Source: Rugalucina vietnamica (Eukaryota > Mollusca > Bivalvia > Lucinida > Lucinidae). Taken from it: a DNA stretch of 64,000 nt. The position numbers and the translations under genes are program-made. Below the pieces are notes generated by a model. The model ran no database searches. It worked only from the letters and a program-made list of their open reading frames with translations, and was not told the origin of the DNA. Shown in pieces: positions 11,715 to 24,800 of this stretch. The stretch is taken from NCBI GenBank assembly GCA_964017185.1, contig OZ024872.1, forward strand, positions 42,600,188-42,664,187. The letters run 5' to 3'. The number at the start of each line of letters is the position of its first letter. Positions within the stretch are counted from its first letter, which is position 1.

Positions 11715-12769
11715 ATGTATTAAGCATGTGGTTTCATCATCTGATTCATACATTTGTATTGACTTTGCATTGTGGAGACTTTTATCATAACTAAGCATAT
11801 TTGAGATAAGTCAAGATCTGCTCGGACACTGGATTTTATTCTTAGCTAAATATAAAATGATATGCGGCTCAAAATTTGCATAGTTATAATCATTACTTCC
11901 GTATTTTTAAAGATATCATGCTTTCAAAATATAGGCAAACTGAATGCCCTTTCCGACGAGCTCCTTAATCTGCTAGGTACTAAAAATAGTGGTAGTCTGC
12001 AGAAGCCTAACCGAATAACAGCTTGTTGAATGGCTAATTCTATTCCCATGTTTGTTAGACAGATTTGTTGATTTATTTCTTCCTAGACAAATTCATTACT
12101 GAAACCTGTGACCTGTGCATGAGATCAATTGAAAGTTGCTCTACTCTATCCGTTTTACAAAACGCTTGAGCAGTTTGGTCCTTTGTCATTGAGCTAGCCA
12201 AGTTTCAATCTAAATCTTAATCTGGAACGAAATCCAAGACACTCATAAGATTTACGCTAGCATATTGCAGCTGTTAAACGTATATTTGTTACCAGATAGA
12301 ATGTAGTCAAATTGGTTTATCAAGAAACGCATTTAAATTGATGACTACATTTCGAGGGTGCAAAATCAGATATTGACATTAAAACCAAGAGACAGCTTAC
12401 TGTAGTTTAGTGTAATTCAAGACGAAGGCTCATAAAATGAGCGTTCAGTAAAACAACGTCCTTCATCGTCCACCAATTTCAAAGATATTCTGCCTTCTCA
12501 GAAACTGCTTAGGCAGTTGAAACCAGATTACATGTGGAGCCTCAGTGCAAAGGGAATAAGAGGGGGGGGGGGGCATATGTTTATATAATGATGGATCCAT
12601 ATCACATGGCTACGATGAACGCCATGCCTATGTTTGGTAATGATGTTTGCGCTTTGCAAGGTACATTAACTCACCACAGTAACGACTATTACCCATGAGA
12701 CAGATGTTACGTCCCGATCACCAAACACTTTAATAAACGGACAAAAATGGTATTTTTCTAGCCACTTAA
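11715..12769. other. Unannotated AT-rich stretch
   Basis: I find no convincing gene or recognised repeat here. The only notable feature is a poly-G run of 12-13 bases at about 12561. Confidence 0.5.
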
Positions 12770-13900
12770 TGTTCGATATTTCCAGCACCGACCCATTGTT
12801 TTTTGTAAAGGTCAGGACATGTATAGTATATGAGCCGCCTCATGGGAAAACCAACAATCTGCATAGGCGAAAACAAAGGCGCAGATCAGCTTCGCGGTAA
12901 CCGCGAAGCTGATTAGCGCCTTTGTTTTCGCTGCTCGGGTAGTACAATTCCTCCTCTACTTAACTCCAAAATTTCAAGCTTCTAGCTCTTTTCTGTGCTT
13001 GTACAGGCCGGTTTGTGTCGGACCTGTTCGGAAACCACATTGTTGGTTTTCCTACGAGGTGGCTCATATGTGCCCTCTTTCATTGCCAGTTCGATGTTAT
13101 CCTGGATTCGTGCGCTAGAATAATGACAGTAATGTTTGAAAATTGCGCTGCAAAACTGACACGTCTGATGCGCTTTATGCCAACTCGTTCAGCGTGTTGC
13201 TTGCTAGATTTCTGTCACGATATACTTTGAGAGGAATCTTAACACAAATGATTAAACTCATTTAAGGCAAAGAACCTGACGTCTTTTTATGGGACATAAG
13301 CAAACAGTATAACCAAGCTGTGACGCCACAGAACGAGGCATCCCATCTGGACGATTATGTTTGCTAAGACGATTTTCATCGAAAAGTGAAACAAAACTCG
13401 AAAATTACTACTGATGACATTAAAAATGGAAGTCGACTCTCCCAAATGATAGTGACGGACACATATGGGTTAATGCCAGTGTTGTTCATCATAACACGTT
13501 GGAGTGGCAGTGTATGCACAGAATGACAGAGTGATAGAATGACAGAGCTACAGAAGAGTCTGTGTTCAAATCATTTCAGCAATTGCACGTAAGACAGAGG
13601 CTAGAATGAACGAATCGTCAAAATTGCAACCTTGTATTTTCAGGAAGGTTTAGCAGTTAATATTCAATCTTATTTTACAAGTATTTGAATTTGCAAAGAT
13701 GTGATGAAAGACAAGATATTGATAATTAAATTGATTCTTCACTTGAACTGTCTGCAAAGAAAATTTTACGGTGTCATCTCATGCAATCCCTGCGTATATT
13801 AGAATTTTTCTCAATTTACCAAGCAAGTTTGCAAACAGACAGATGAGCTGATACCATTGCTTTACTGAGAACTGTTATCATGGATCTCTTAGTTTGACAT
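12770..13900 (+). repeat. H3 block, copy 2 (contains MITE copy 3)
   Basis: Collinear with 2240-3400. The MITE at 12831-13066 is absent from the equivalent place near 2320, while MITE copy 2 of the other block is absent here. The small ORF 13015-13230 starts inside the MITE and is not credible as a gene. Confidence 0.65.
12831..13066 (+). mobile_element. TGAGCCGCC palindromic MITE-like element, copy 3
   Basis: 236 bp, same termini and hairpin as copies 1 and 2. Flanking 'TA' on both sides suggests a 2-bp target duplication. Confidence 0.87.
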
Positions 13901-14239
13901 ATATTTGCATACGATGATTCCACTGTTGCCTTTATTACCTCAACCACCCTTCAAAATTTTGAAAACAATTTATATAATGTTATTTAAGGTATTTTTATCG
14001 TTCAGTATGCTAGCTCAAATCTGATATTTTGTTTGTTTCAGTCACAGCGACAGTCTCCATCTGAAATTAACTCAGCTCTTGAACGACAAAGATACGCTCA
14101 GGCAGCTTTGTGTTACATGTACGTGTAACAATATAATACATATGAGGCTTTTGTTTGCTTTCCCACATGGCTGGAAATAGATGAGCCAAAATTAAGTATG
14201 TTGGGTACGCTGTAATACCTCGCTCAAGCATCTCTCCAG

Positions 14240-15560
14240 TAAAAATTGAAAAGTGGTTGGACCATTACATAGCCCAAAGCACAAGCGATGGCATTCAAAC
14301 AAACTTTTTAGGGAATCGTTTGGAAATGTTATATCAAACGATTGAAAACAAAATATACGGATTTCGTACATCTACAGGAATTCATTTTATGTGCAAAGGC
14401 GCCGATAACCATGCGAACGAGATGGAACATTGGACTGCTCGGGTATGTTAAATCCCTTAATTTCCATAAATAGATGTGATCTGTCTTCCATGATTGATAT
14501 TTCGTAACAGTTTCTCTTTGACCGCTGTATCTTATGTCTGATAAATGATCAGTTAGCCTTCATTTCTATACAGAATAATGAATAAATCCGAGGCAATGAT
14601 TGTTGGTGATTATGCTAAGAAAATGGATGTCTTGATTGTACATCAATGTTTGTTCTTCGGTTCGTCGATCTTAGTCTTCAGTGGTGACTGGACTCTTCTT
14701 GAGCTAATTAAGGAAATCTCAGTTAACTCAGAACGGCGTACAAGGTGATTTATTTATTTTGTCTAAACTGGTTGAAAGAGAGTGGCATGTCTTTCCGAGA
14801 CAGACCGAGATGACACATTTTACCGCATCTGTGTCTGCATCTCTATTTGTGTAAACATGTGACCTCCCAATGATGCGGACATTGTGACTAGCTGCGCTCA
14901 CATTGTCAGTTCTTGCTAGATCAGATAGCTAACCCCCACTCCGTTACACTTGGAGACATCTCTCCACTTCCATGTGGAGAGGAATCACGAAGCCCTAACT
15001 GAAAATCCTGTCTATGGCGCTGTAACTTTTGGCGCTGTAAGTAACATCATTATTTCTATGAGCCGGGTAATGTATAGCCCATATCAAATGTCTGTGTCGC
15101 ATTATTGTCGTATTTATTTGGCACAGTTTGCAATTCTAGACAAGCTGCAACATATTAGCCATCCCTGTGGTATTGTAAATATACAATTAAATGATGAACC
15201 ATATGGTAGCCGTGGCGCAAGAAAGCATGTCTTCGGGGATTCCGACCATATACAGCACACACCGGTCTGTACAGTAAGAAGAAGCTTGTTAGAAGCTTGA
15301 AATTTACGAAGATAAATATTAAGGCGATGATCAGCTGTGCAGTTTCTGCACAGCTTTGTGATGTGCGCCTTTGTTTCAGTGTATGCAAAAATACGTTTTG
15401 TTATGACGCGGCTCATATGGGCCTCATCGTCATGAGAAAACCTATCTTCGTGCTTTAGGCCGCATCTGTATCTGAATAGTTGAGCTGTGTAGGCACAGCA
15501 AATGACTAGACAGGTAAAAGTTGGCTTTTGCTATAAACGAAAAGACAATGTTTCACACAG
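14240..15560 (+). repeat. H1 (14240-14690) and H2 (14860-15560) blocks, second segmental copy
   Basis: Aligns with 60-905/5230-5690 and with 1270-2100. The 116-aa ORF at 14950-15300 crosses into a partial MITE, and its frame is not kept in copy 1, so it is not called as a gene. Confidence 0.6.
15262..15415 (-). mobile_element. Partial, diverged TGAGCCGCC-type MITE
   Basis: Shows the degraded central hairpin ('gatcagctgtgcagtttctgcacagct') and one terminus ('gacgcggctca' at 15405-15415). The other end is eroded. Confidence 0.55.
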
Positions 15561-15651
15561 CCGGGTCGTTGATAAAGCTCAGCGCGTGTTGGTGTACCAC
15601 TTTTGTTTTCATGTCAGCAAGACTCCTGCTTCCTGTCTGGCGCAGCTGAAA

Positions 15652-15886
15652 TGAGCCGCGTTATGAGAAAACCAACAATGTGGTTTCCGAACAGGTCAGA
15701 CATAACCAAAGCTGTTTTCGCACAGAAGATGGTTAGAGGCTTGACGTTTTTATTTAGAAAGTAGAGGAATTGTACCATCCGTGTAGTGAAAACAAAGGCG
15801 CTGATCAGCTTCGCAGTAACTGCGAAGCTGATCTGCGCCTTTGTTTCCGCATATGCAAAACGTTGGTTTTCTCATGAGGTGGCTCA
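15652..15886 (-). mobile_element. TGAGCCGCC palindromic MITE-like element, copy 4 (reverse orientation)
   Basis: 235 bp. The 'ccgaacaggtc' half comes first, so it is reversed relative to copies 1-3. Central dyad intact. AA flanks on both sides. Confidence 0.85.
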
Positions 15887-16022
15887 AATATGCAGACTAC
15901 AAGACAGTGTCTATCATTATTATTGTGCCTTTATTGCACGGTTCCGGTCTTAAAAGGTCCATTAGACTGGCTGAAATTAGATACAGCCGTTTTATGTATG
16001 TCCACCTTTAAATACTAGTAAA

Positions 16023-16790
16023 CTAATGTTACGTGTACACTGGGCCACGTTCTCACCACGTCCCTAGTTTGCCTTAAAGAAATTAAGGACGCCGTAAGGA
16101 CGTGATACGGTCTTGTACCTGACGTTGGATGAACATAGTAAGGACGACGCGATATCTTGATGGACGTGGAGGGTTTGTTCAAATTTTTAACATGCTCAAA
16201 AGTAACGTGGCGAGGACGAGATGGATTTAGACCGCAGTAAGAACGTAGTCGGGGCGCGACAATGACGTAGTAGGAACTTGCAGGACGTAGTTAGAACGCA
16301 GTACAAACGTAGCAAGGTCTTCATGGACGTGGTATACGAATCTGTTGCAGACCATCAAGACCTCACTAATGTTACGTGTACACTGGGCCACGTTCTCACC
16401 ACGTCCCTAGTTCACCTAAAGAAATTAAGGACGCCGTAAGGACGTGATACGGTCTTGTAGGACATTGGAGGAACATAGTAAGGACATAGCGATATCTTGA
16501 TGGACGTGGAGGGCTTGATCAAATTTTTAACATGCTCAAAAGTAACGTGGCGAGGACGAGATGGAATTAGAACGCAGTAAGGACGTAGTCGGGGCGCGGC
16601 AAGGACGTAGTAGGAACTTGCAGGACGTAGTTAGAACGCAGTACAAACGCAGCAAGGTCTTCATGAACGTGGTGTACGAATCTGTTGCAGAACATCAAGA
16701 CCTCACTACGTCTTCATTACGTCACCTCACTACGTCTTCATCACGTCCGCGCTGTGTCTATCAAGATCTTTGATAAACGCTACCACGCTT
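16023..16790 (+). repeat. Direct 343-bp duplication rich in 'GGACGTAG' motifs
   Basis: The start 'ctaatgttacgtgtacactg' occurs at 16023 and again at 16366, and the two units match closely along their length. Within them a short motif of the type '(a/g)gaacgtag' repeats degenerately. The 70-aa ORF at 16561-16773 is an artefact of these repeats. Confidence 0.75.
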
Positions 16791-17099
16791 CTCGTACGTC
16801 CATTCCCGACTTGTTCAAGAGTTGTATATCAAAAACAAGATTTATTTGAGTATAAACGAGCAAACGGAGTATAATTCTGGACTAATGTGGACAAAGATCT
16901 TTTTTTTTTTTTTCTTCTTTTTTTACTTTTAATTAAAATTGCTTTGAATCCATGATAAAATGACCACGAAAAAAATCTTAAAAGAGATGAAAACTATATG
17001 TAAACATAAATAAAAATCTGAAGCGATCAGAACCAAAGTCCCAACAGAAAAACCAAAACCACAATTAGAAGGACAAGCACTCTCGCGTCATCGACCTCT

Positions 17100-17665
17100 T
17101 CCAAGTGAAAGTGTGAAGTGCGTCATCTGCGAAGGCATAAGTGTCCAAATAACTTTGTCCATTTTAACTGACTTTAGATTCTGTCCTTAAATTACGCAAT
17201 TAATCAGTCTTGATGCTGACAGAATCTGAGATTAATTACAGAAAACGAGATGGCAAAATAAGCCAAACCAGACAAATCTTCTTGAATCCTAGTAAATGAA
17301 CACTCAAAGTGGAAAGAAAGTCTTACATTATTGCTTCGATGTCTTTTTACGGAGACAATGATTCTATTGACTTGTGGGCAACTTGATTTGGAAAATATTC
17401 ACTGCCAACATTTCTCAAAACCAACGCAGGGAAAGAAACATTCCAACACTATTGCAAAAGGCACACTTAATAGTGGTTGTCAGAAAAAAAATGTTTGAAA
17501 AGCGGGTTTATGCTTGTAAATGTTTCCACAGACGCATAGTGCGCCAATAAATTGCAATTAATGCTGTTCCATTAAGCATTAGTACTAAAATACATAGAAC
17601 AATGAAAATGTCAACTAAAGGGAAACTCTGACATAGTTTTATACCTTTATTTCCATTCTCACGAA
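17100..17665 (+). repeat. H4 block, copy 2
   Basis: Aligns with 5745-6330. No coding frame is shared by both copies. Confidence 0.65.
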
Positions 17666-18310
17666 ATTAATAAAAATAATTTGACTCTCTTGGGCACATT
17701 TAACATTAAATTGTAATTTATTTTCACACTGATTAGAATGTTAGAAACAGCAAGGATGGGCTCATTAGTTATATGTGACTGTTTGTTGACTCCATTTCTC
17801 GAACTGGACGCATCCATCAGAAGAATAAACGTGATCGGTGCCGTTTCCGTGTAATGCATAACTAATCCATGTACATGGTTATACTTTTTTTTCTTATTTT
17901 TGATCCAAAACATAAATTTAAACTGATTGTTTACAGCTCTAAAATTCTCGGTATCTTGCATGGATATGTTTTGGTACTGCTACCTTTATGTCGTAGCTCC
18001 TCCTTGGTGACTCCATCCATGCCGGGTATACTCCTTAATTTCTAGAATGCATAATAGAATAGTTACGTAATATTTCGAATCAGTGCAATCTACTGTGCAA
18101 GGTCTTCATGGGATTCCATAAATTCGTCTAGATGCCTTGTAGTTTTGGTTGTAAGTGTCGAATAAAATGTGTTTTCTTCCATGTACTGAATTTTTCACAA
18201 GAATTTCAAGGACGGAATGATCGTAATCCCACACGGGCTCATTTCGCTTATTAATGAGACTTGCTTCAATTAAAACTAGCGTATATTAATGATGTATTAA
18301 TGTAAAAGTT
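17666..18310. other. Unannotated AT-rich stretch
   Basis: A 100-aa minus-strand ORF (17659-17961) has no motif I recognise and no second support. I see nothing else here. Confidence 0.4.
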
Positions 18311-18440
18311 TTAAGGTAAATCAAAAGTACACATACACATATGCCATTTTTGGACGGTGTTGACACTTTTCTGGCCATCACACTGGAGAGACAATAAGCA
18401 TGATTTTGTCCAAAATATTAGTCGGCGGCACTAATTAGAG

Positions 18441-18707
18441 TCATTCTTTATTTCTAAAGCCTAAAATTTTAGTCTTACAAAACGCCAATAAGAAGATAAG
18501 CCCCATGAAAAAAATGACGAATTTTAGTGTTTTGGATGCTCTTACCTCCATGAGTTCAAGCGAAATCCGTGATACAGCCGAATATAAACACATAAATGTC
18601 AGAAATATGGACCGACTAGATAAATAAGATATTCCACTATTTAACACCACTTTACATGAAACGATGCTACTTGTCGTTGTCTTAGCATTTGTGTGCAAAA
18701 AATACAT
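18441..18707 (-). CDS. Small hypothetical ORF in arm A (88 aa)
   Basis: I do not recognise this protein. The 88-residue reading is identical to the last 88 residues of the ORF at 26878-27162 in the other arm. It has one hydrophobic stretch ('FVIFFMGLIFLLAF') near the C-terminus that could be a membrane segment. The upstream in-frame ATG of the other copy is lost here because the A-run length differs. A donor-like 'GAG|GTAAGAG' lies inside. Identity between the arms is expected from their recent duplication, so coding status is unproven. Confidence 0.2.
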   Translation of the reverse strand: MYFLHTNAKTTTSSIVSCKVVLNSGISYLSSRSIFLTFMCLYSAVSRISLELMEVRASKTLKFVIFFMGLIFLLAFCKTKILGFRNKE

Positions 18708-19414
18708 GTCATTTTTTTTTCTCCATTTTATCTTATAAATGTTTTTGTAATATATGAGATGGCCCTAGACCGGGGGTATAGTGTAGAAGGTTTCAGTGGT
18801 CAAAATGATTTATTATTTTAAAATAGATTATATTTGTTGTTTGACTTACTGTAGGTATATGCTAGTGTGTGATAGGGAAATTTCAAACTGCTAACGGTGC
18901 CTGAAAAATGTAATCTATGATAATTATATATATTAAATACTGGTGATGGTCATGAAACTGCATATTGTAGACTCACGGATACTGTCTCACTATTTATATG
19001 AGCAGTGTATCAGTGATGTGTGTGAACTTTTTAAACGCTGGGGTCTGAGGCTTATTGCGGTCAGTGGCTGATCTAGGATTTGAAAAGGAGGGGGGGGATT
19101 CAACCCCACTGGGGCGGGGTCGTTTTGTTCAACATCCCTGATTGCTCTTATTTCCCCCACGAAATTGAAATGGTTCAAAATGGGGGTCGGGGGCGGAGTC
19201 GCTTCGAACCCCTCTTAATCTGCAATTGGTGGTCAAGCTGCGCATGCTGACATACAAATTCTGTTCTTGTGACATATCACGAGGTATGTACATGGCGTAT
19301 GTGAGACATACTGATTACCTACAGGTGCGTAACAGCTGCGTAAGCACTACCTAGGGCCCAATAATTAATGTCTGTGGCGCTTTTGTCACTTCTCTTTGTT
19401 GATGTCATTCATAA

Positions 19415-19640
19415 ATGAGCCTGTGCGTGAGAAAACCACCGATTTGCTCTCCGACCAGGTCTGACACAAACTTGCCTGTACAGTCACAGAAGCAGGCTAG
19501 AAGCTTGAAATTTTGAGTTAAAGTAGAAGAGATATTGTACTATCTGTGTAGCGAAAAAAAGGCGCTGATCAGCTTCGCAGTAGCTGATCTGCGTCTTTGT
19601 TTTCGCCTATGCAGAGTTTGTTTTCCCATGCGGCGACTCA
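19415..19640 (-). mobile_element. TGAGCCGCC-type MITE, copy 5 (shortened hairpin)
   Basis: 226 bp inside arm A. The central dyad has lost part of one stem compared with its partner at 25792-26001, and the two were altered differently after duplication. Confidence 0.75.
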
Positions 19641-20507
19641 AATAGAAACCAGTAACAAGCGAGTCTGCCAACTCAGGGTTGTTTGCAGCGGGGTTTAAGT
19701 GGTTTAAGTAACGGATGCCTAATTACTAGCTTTTGGCTTGCAATTAACTCACGGCGTTTGAACTAGATTTACCATTTCCGTGTGGCGTCCATATGGCGAC
19801 CTTCTGCATACATTTCATACGATTCTACAAGGACTCTATACATGTATAGCATATAAAATTATACGTTTTTGAGAAAGGGAAACATCGATTCCCACATTTC
19901 TTTTTCATGAAACTTCACTTGCTTCAAGATCGGAAAAAATGAGAAATTGCATGCCGCCGCAACTTCTGTCGTGCCATCGCCAAGTGCGATATGTGAATAT
20001 TATAGATGAGTATTTGTCAGGTCAAACTGTGATGCATCATACTATGTATCTACAATATGTATGCGAGTGATAATACGGCAGTGCTACTACCTTTCAAACA
20101 AATATTGTTACAATAAAGGCATGGTTTGAGAAAGAGCAGATTATATAATTCAAGCCTTGTCAGCCTTGGAAAAGAAGCAAGCCATAGCAAACAAGGTCGC
20201 AATCAAAAATCGCACGGTCTCCGTTCGTTCGAACATCATACATGTTCCGTACGTAAGCCACATGTTTCCAGTCTAAGTTTGCAGTGATTTCCGTATGTGG
20301 CATTGTCCCAGACCATCGACTAAAGCCATAGGAAGATATCGCAAGATGCTGGTATATACCATACGCCAACACATGTTGGTCCGTGGTTACCTACATGTAT
20401 AATGTCTGAATATTATTATGGAAATCGCAGATTGTATGGTAGCTCCCTGGACAAACGTAAGTTTAACATTATCAGTTAATTAAAGCCATGTAACACCGTC
20501 ACACCCG

Positions 20508-20817
20508 TCCCAATAGTGTAATGGTTAGAGTGTGCGTTTCGGAAGCGGGAGGTCATAGGTTGGATCCTGGATCACGTTATAAATAAGACGGTTGATATGG
20601 TACCAGTGGTTACTTTGCTACAAGGCGCTCAGCATTATAAGGCAAGCAGTGGATTCTCTTCTATCAAAATATAGTATTACTTACATCACAAAAATATTTG
20701 AAAATGACTGAATAATAAAAAAGGCCTGACTGTATTCACTGGAAGACCGTATGGAAGATTGGCAATTGTGCTAAATGTGTTGTCTTCCTAAAATATATAA
20801 AGTTTATTTATTTATTA

Positions 20818-20850
<33 letters not shown>
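20508..20850 (+). mobile_element. tRNA-derived SINE-like unit
   Basis: Starts with an A-box-like 'tagtgtaatggttaga' and, about 35 bases on, a B-box-like 'ggttggatcc', as in a tRNA-derived pol III promoter. A body with 'ggcgctcagcatta' and an A/T-rich (TTA)n tail near 20817 follows. The reversed partner is 24770-25110. The tRNA part is too degenerate to be a functional tRNA. Confidence 0.6.
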
Positions 20851-20851
<1 letters not shown>

Positions 20852-20890
20852 GAACTTGTTGCTTTAGGTTACTCACACCAACAGCGAAGC

Positions 20891-20935
<45 letters not shown>

Positions 20936-21684
20936 CAACGAAAAATGACCTCTGAAACTTGCCTATATTGTGTCCCCTTATAGGACAGTCCTTGGGCAAA
21001 GTCGGTCAAGCAAAACATTGGTCAACCTGGTATAATAAGTCTAAGGCCAAAGAAAATTAATTTTGAGATTCTCATTCCCACCCGCCCCTGTTCAAAACCT
21101 GCACAAAATCAGTTTTAATTTGGTCGTAAAAGAACTAAAACATGTGTTAAATAGAAATTAAAGATAATTGTGCATAAATTCAATTCGCTTAATAGTCTGT
21201 TGTTGTTGTTGTTGTTGTTGTATTTTTGGTATCCAACCTTGATAGACTCAACCCCATGGTGCAACCGAGCAAGAGGTGAATTTGCTGCACAACACAATGG
21301 ACAGATACACCCCGAGACCATCACACGGTTAAAAAAAAAAAAAAAAAAAAAACAGAACGCTTGACGCAAATGGTGCCGTGCCAGTGTAGCGGTCTGAGAG
21401 TGTGTCTTTTAATGGATAAATGAAAAAAAAAATATTAAGACACTAGGCTTTGTAGAGAGTCAAAGTGTGTGTCCTAAACTGAACAATAGAAGTCACCCAT
21501 GCACCCACCAAAGAATTTTCAAAAAATTGGATGAGAATCTAATAATTATATATTTTGGCCTAATGGGATGTATCCAGGGTGTCATTGATCCAAGAATTCT
21601 TCAGCCTCTCTGATGAGACTTCAAACCGAGCTTGCTTATCCGTATGTGACCATAGCTATATTATTAAGCGGGACGTAAGAAATT

Positions 21685-23967
21685 AAGGATAATCTATCGG
21701 ACATCTTGGTCTTCAATTTGGGAAATGTACCAGGATTTCATCTAATTAGAGCAAAAGTGGGTGGCATTTTTAAATTGAATTTTCACACAACATACCGTAA
21801 TATGATTATCTATTCCTCGAGACTCGATACACAAAATCCAGATGTCACAGTGCAACACATTTCGACATTTAAGCATGTCCAAGCACATGTTTCAATTTAT
21901 TTGTGGTTCCGAAATGTTTGAAACAAACCCTGGGATACCATGACACAACAATTTACCTTATATACTCACCAACAAACATAGAAGGCAAATGCATAAGATA
22001 TACTTTTTTTTCAAAACCCTTACTATAGTTTTTGTTTGAAATGATGCTTAACATCCCAGTCAATAGCAAAGGTCATGTCGGGACGTGGCCCCCATTTTAT
22101 TAGACTTTTACCAAAAAATGAGGATGTCGTGACATCCAACTTGTGCTTCAAATAATTATAACCATCCAACTAAGCCACAAAGGCTTATACGTATGAATGG
22201 TTTGACTTGAACCACTTTTCCTGGGCAGGCTCAAAGGCAGTAATCAGCTGGTCAGTGAGTAGCGTATAAGCTTTATCTGGAGGCACAAGCAGCCCATCCA
22301 TTTCATTAGGCCACAATCATTGTTGTTAATGTTGCTTTAAGTCCCTGTCATACTCTTGGGAATTCTCGCGGCGTTTGCACGGCGTTCTTAAATTTTCCAG
22401 ACCCAAGAACAAGAAATTATTTGTGAAAAGAGGAAGCCATGAAGTCCTCACCCCGTCCTCACGGCGTCCTCGTCTAGTCCAATGCATTGCTACGGAGTTC
22501 GCACTGTGTTCTACCGCGTTCCTGCGGCGTTCTGGGTGGCATTTCATGGTGTTTGCACGGCGATTTCAGTGCGCTTGCGCGACGCTTTTGGTGTATGTAC
22601 TGCGTTTCCATGGCGTTCTGGCACTGCGTTGACAGCTTGTAGGCAAAGCAGATATGATGTCTCAATCATTTGTTTGTTTGCTTTGTCTGCTGTGCCTGCA
22701 TATACATGACATTGTACACAAATAGAAAACCAGCTCGTTGTTTGATAGACATAAAGAATGGAATTCTTACAAGTGCATCTCTGTTATTTTATTTGCTTTG
22801 TCATATTTAAAATCATTTTATTCGTCATTTTTGTGTTTTTGTCATACATGTTAAAACAAAACGCCACTGGACGCGGTAGAAGCTCCACATGAGCGCAATG
22901 AACGCGTGAAAACACCTTGCAAACGCGGTAGATGCTCCACGCGAGCGCCTTGATCGACGAAAGAACACCTTGCAAAATCCACTGAAGCACAGTAAGGTAA
23001 ATTACACGCTGCGCGCTGCTTATGAGCGCGGCGTAAACGCAGTGAGACTGCGATGAACGCCGTAGAATCTCCGTGAAAACGCAATGGGCTACAAAGGCGT
23101 TTGCACTACGATCTCACTGCGCGCCCGCAGAGTTCCTTGGGCTTTGGTGAATTTCTCACTGCGTAGCCACGGCGTCCTCATGGCGTCGCTCTTATTAAAA
23201 CGCCGATTGATGGCGCTTCTTTTGGGCATGTGCAAAAGAAACACCTTCCCTTGGCGTTCTAGGATTTGCCACGGCGTTCGATGGACTTCCCAGCGCGTTG
23301 CTACGGCATTTGTATCATTCTCAAGTTTGTGTTCTGCATTTTTGTAGAAAGCCGCGCGATCTCAGCGATAATGCCACCCTGGTGTGACAGGGGTTTTATG
23401 CTATTTGGCTGTCATTTTGATAGAATATGCGGAAAATTAATAGTGTTGGACACCTTTGCGTCACTGCAACGCGCTATAAACGTAATAATTGGTGAATGCT
23501 GAGACCTTAAGTAAAAAATGCATGCTCATTCTTTAATGTTTGATATTGCAGGTTATACGATATAACCGAGTTGATTTCGGGTGAAACTTTCTTCAAACTG
23601 ATCTTCTAGCATAAGGCGGCAGAGGGGAGGGGGGGGGGGGCTATGGAATTTGAAAATTTTACCTAAAAAGGTAATTTCTCAGGGGGGTGGGATGGGGTCC
23701 ATCCCCCCCCCCTCTTGTCCGTGACCAAAAATTACCATTTTCGTTGGACCTTTCTGGATCCGCGCATGGACGGGGAGCCTGGTTTGCTAGTGCACAACTG
23801 ATAGGTCATGGGTTCGGTCCGATTCCCGCCTCCATGGGTAAATAAATAATTGACTTGACACAACCATCCTATGAGTTAGTATTTACATTGTATACATGCA
23901 TTAGGCCCAAGGTTTCAACTGACATGTTTACAAATTAACATTTTGCGTGGGTTGCTTGTTTGGTCTT
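21685..23967 (+). repeat. Inverted-repeat segment B-U-C (left)
   Basis: Begins at TTAAGGATAATC and ends at GGTCTTAA. B (21685-22742) is matched in reverse by 27960-28977. C (23599-23967) is matched in reverse by 27292-27682. The middle U (22742-23598) has no partner. C carries G-rich runs near 23630 and a tRNA-like 'gggttcggtccgattccc' near 23811. Confidence 0.85.
22340..23500. repeat. GC-rich region of degenerate 'AACGCCGTG' steps
   Basis: Short motifs such as 'gcgttc', 'cacggcgt' and 'aacgc.gt' recur every 8-15 bases on both strands. The several overlapping ORFs here (22326-23502) are by-products of this simple composition, not genes. The start 'cttgggaattctcgcggcgt' recurs as a hairpin near 28248-28315. 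Confidence 0.65.
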
Positions 23968-24765
23968 AATTTCTTACGTCCCGCTTAATAATATAGCTAT
24001 GGTCACATACGGATAAGCAAGCTCGGTTTGAAGTCTCATCAGAGAGGCTGAAGAATTCTTGGATCAATGACACCCTGGATACATCCCATTAGTCCAAAAT
24101 ATATGATTATTAGATTCTCATCCAAATTTTTGAAAATTCTTTGGTGGGTGCATGGGTGACTTCTATTGTTCATTTTAGGACACACACTTTGACTCTCTAC
24201 AAAGCCTAGTGTCTTAATATTTTTTTTCATTTATCCATTAAAAGACACACTCTCAGACCGCTACACTGGCACGGCACCATTTGCGTCAAGCGTTCTTTTT
24301 TTTTTTTTTTTTTTTTTTTTTGACCCTGTGATGGTCTCGGGGTGTATGTGTCCATTGTGCAGCAAATTCACCTCTTGCTCGGTTGCACCATGGGGTTGAG
24401 TCTATCAAGGTTGGATACCAAAAATACAACAACAACAACAGACTATTAAGCGAATTGAATTTATGCATAATTTATTATCTTTAATTTCTATTTAACACAT
24501 GTTTTTAGTTCTTTTACGACCAAATTAAAACTATGATTTTGTGCAGGTTTTGAACAGGGGCGGGTGGGAATGAGAATCTCAAAATTAATTTTCTTTGGCC
24601 TTAGACTTATTATACCAGGTTGACCAATGTTTTGCTTGACCGACTTTGCCCAAGGACTATCCTATAAGGGGACACAATATAGGCAAGTTTCAGAGGTCAT
24701 TTTTCGTTGTCATTTTTTTTTTTTTGGCTTCGCTGTTGGTGTGAGTAACCTAAAGCAACAAGTTC

Positions 24766-24769
<4 letters not shown>

Positions 24770-24800
<31 letters not shown>

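Larger units (their letters stand above)
18311..21684 (+). repeat. Inverted-repeat segment A (left arm)
   Basis: A 3.37-kb segment bounded by TTAA on both sides. It is matched in reverse, nearly base for base in many stretches, by 23968-27292. It contains MITE copy 5, a SINE-like unit, a poly-A run of about 50 near 20891 and another at about 21331, a (TTG)n near 21199 and (TTA)n near 20817. Confidence 0.88.

Noticed and set aside
14950-15416. Overlapping ORFs of 116 and 100 aa
   Set aside because: They run into a partial MITE and are broken in the duplicated block.
20508-20580. Functional tRNA gene
   Set aside because: Only A- and B-box-like pieces remain. The acceptor and anticodon stems do not pair well, and it is attached to a SINE body.
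18311-21684. Segment A as a typical piggyBac transposon
   Set aside because: TTAA flanks fit, but I see no matching inverted ends and no transposase.
22326-23502. Cluster of overlapping Arg/Ala-rich ORFs on both strands
   Set aside because: They arise from the degenerate 'AACGCC' repeat. Frames are not kept in the B' copy.
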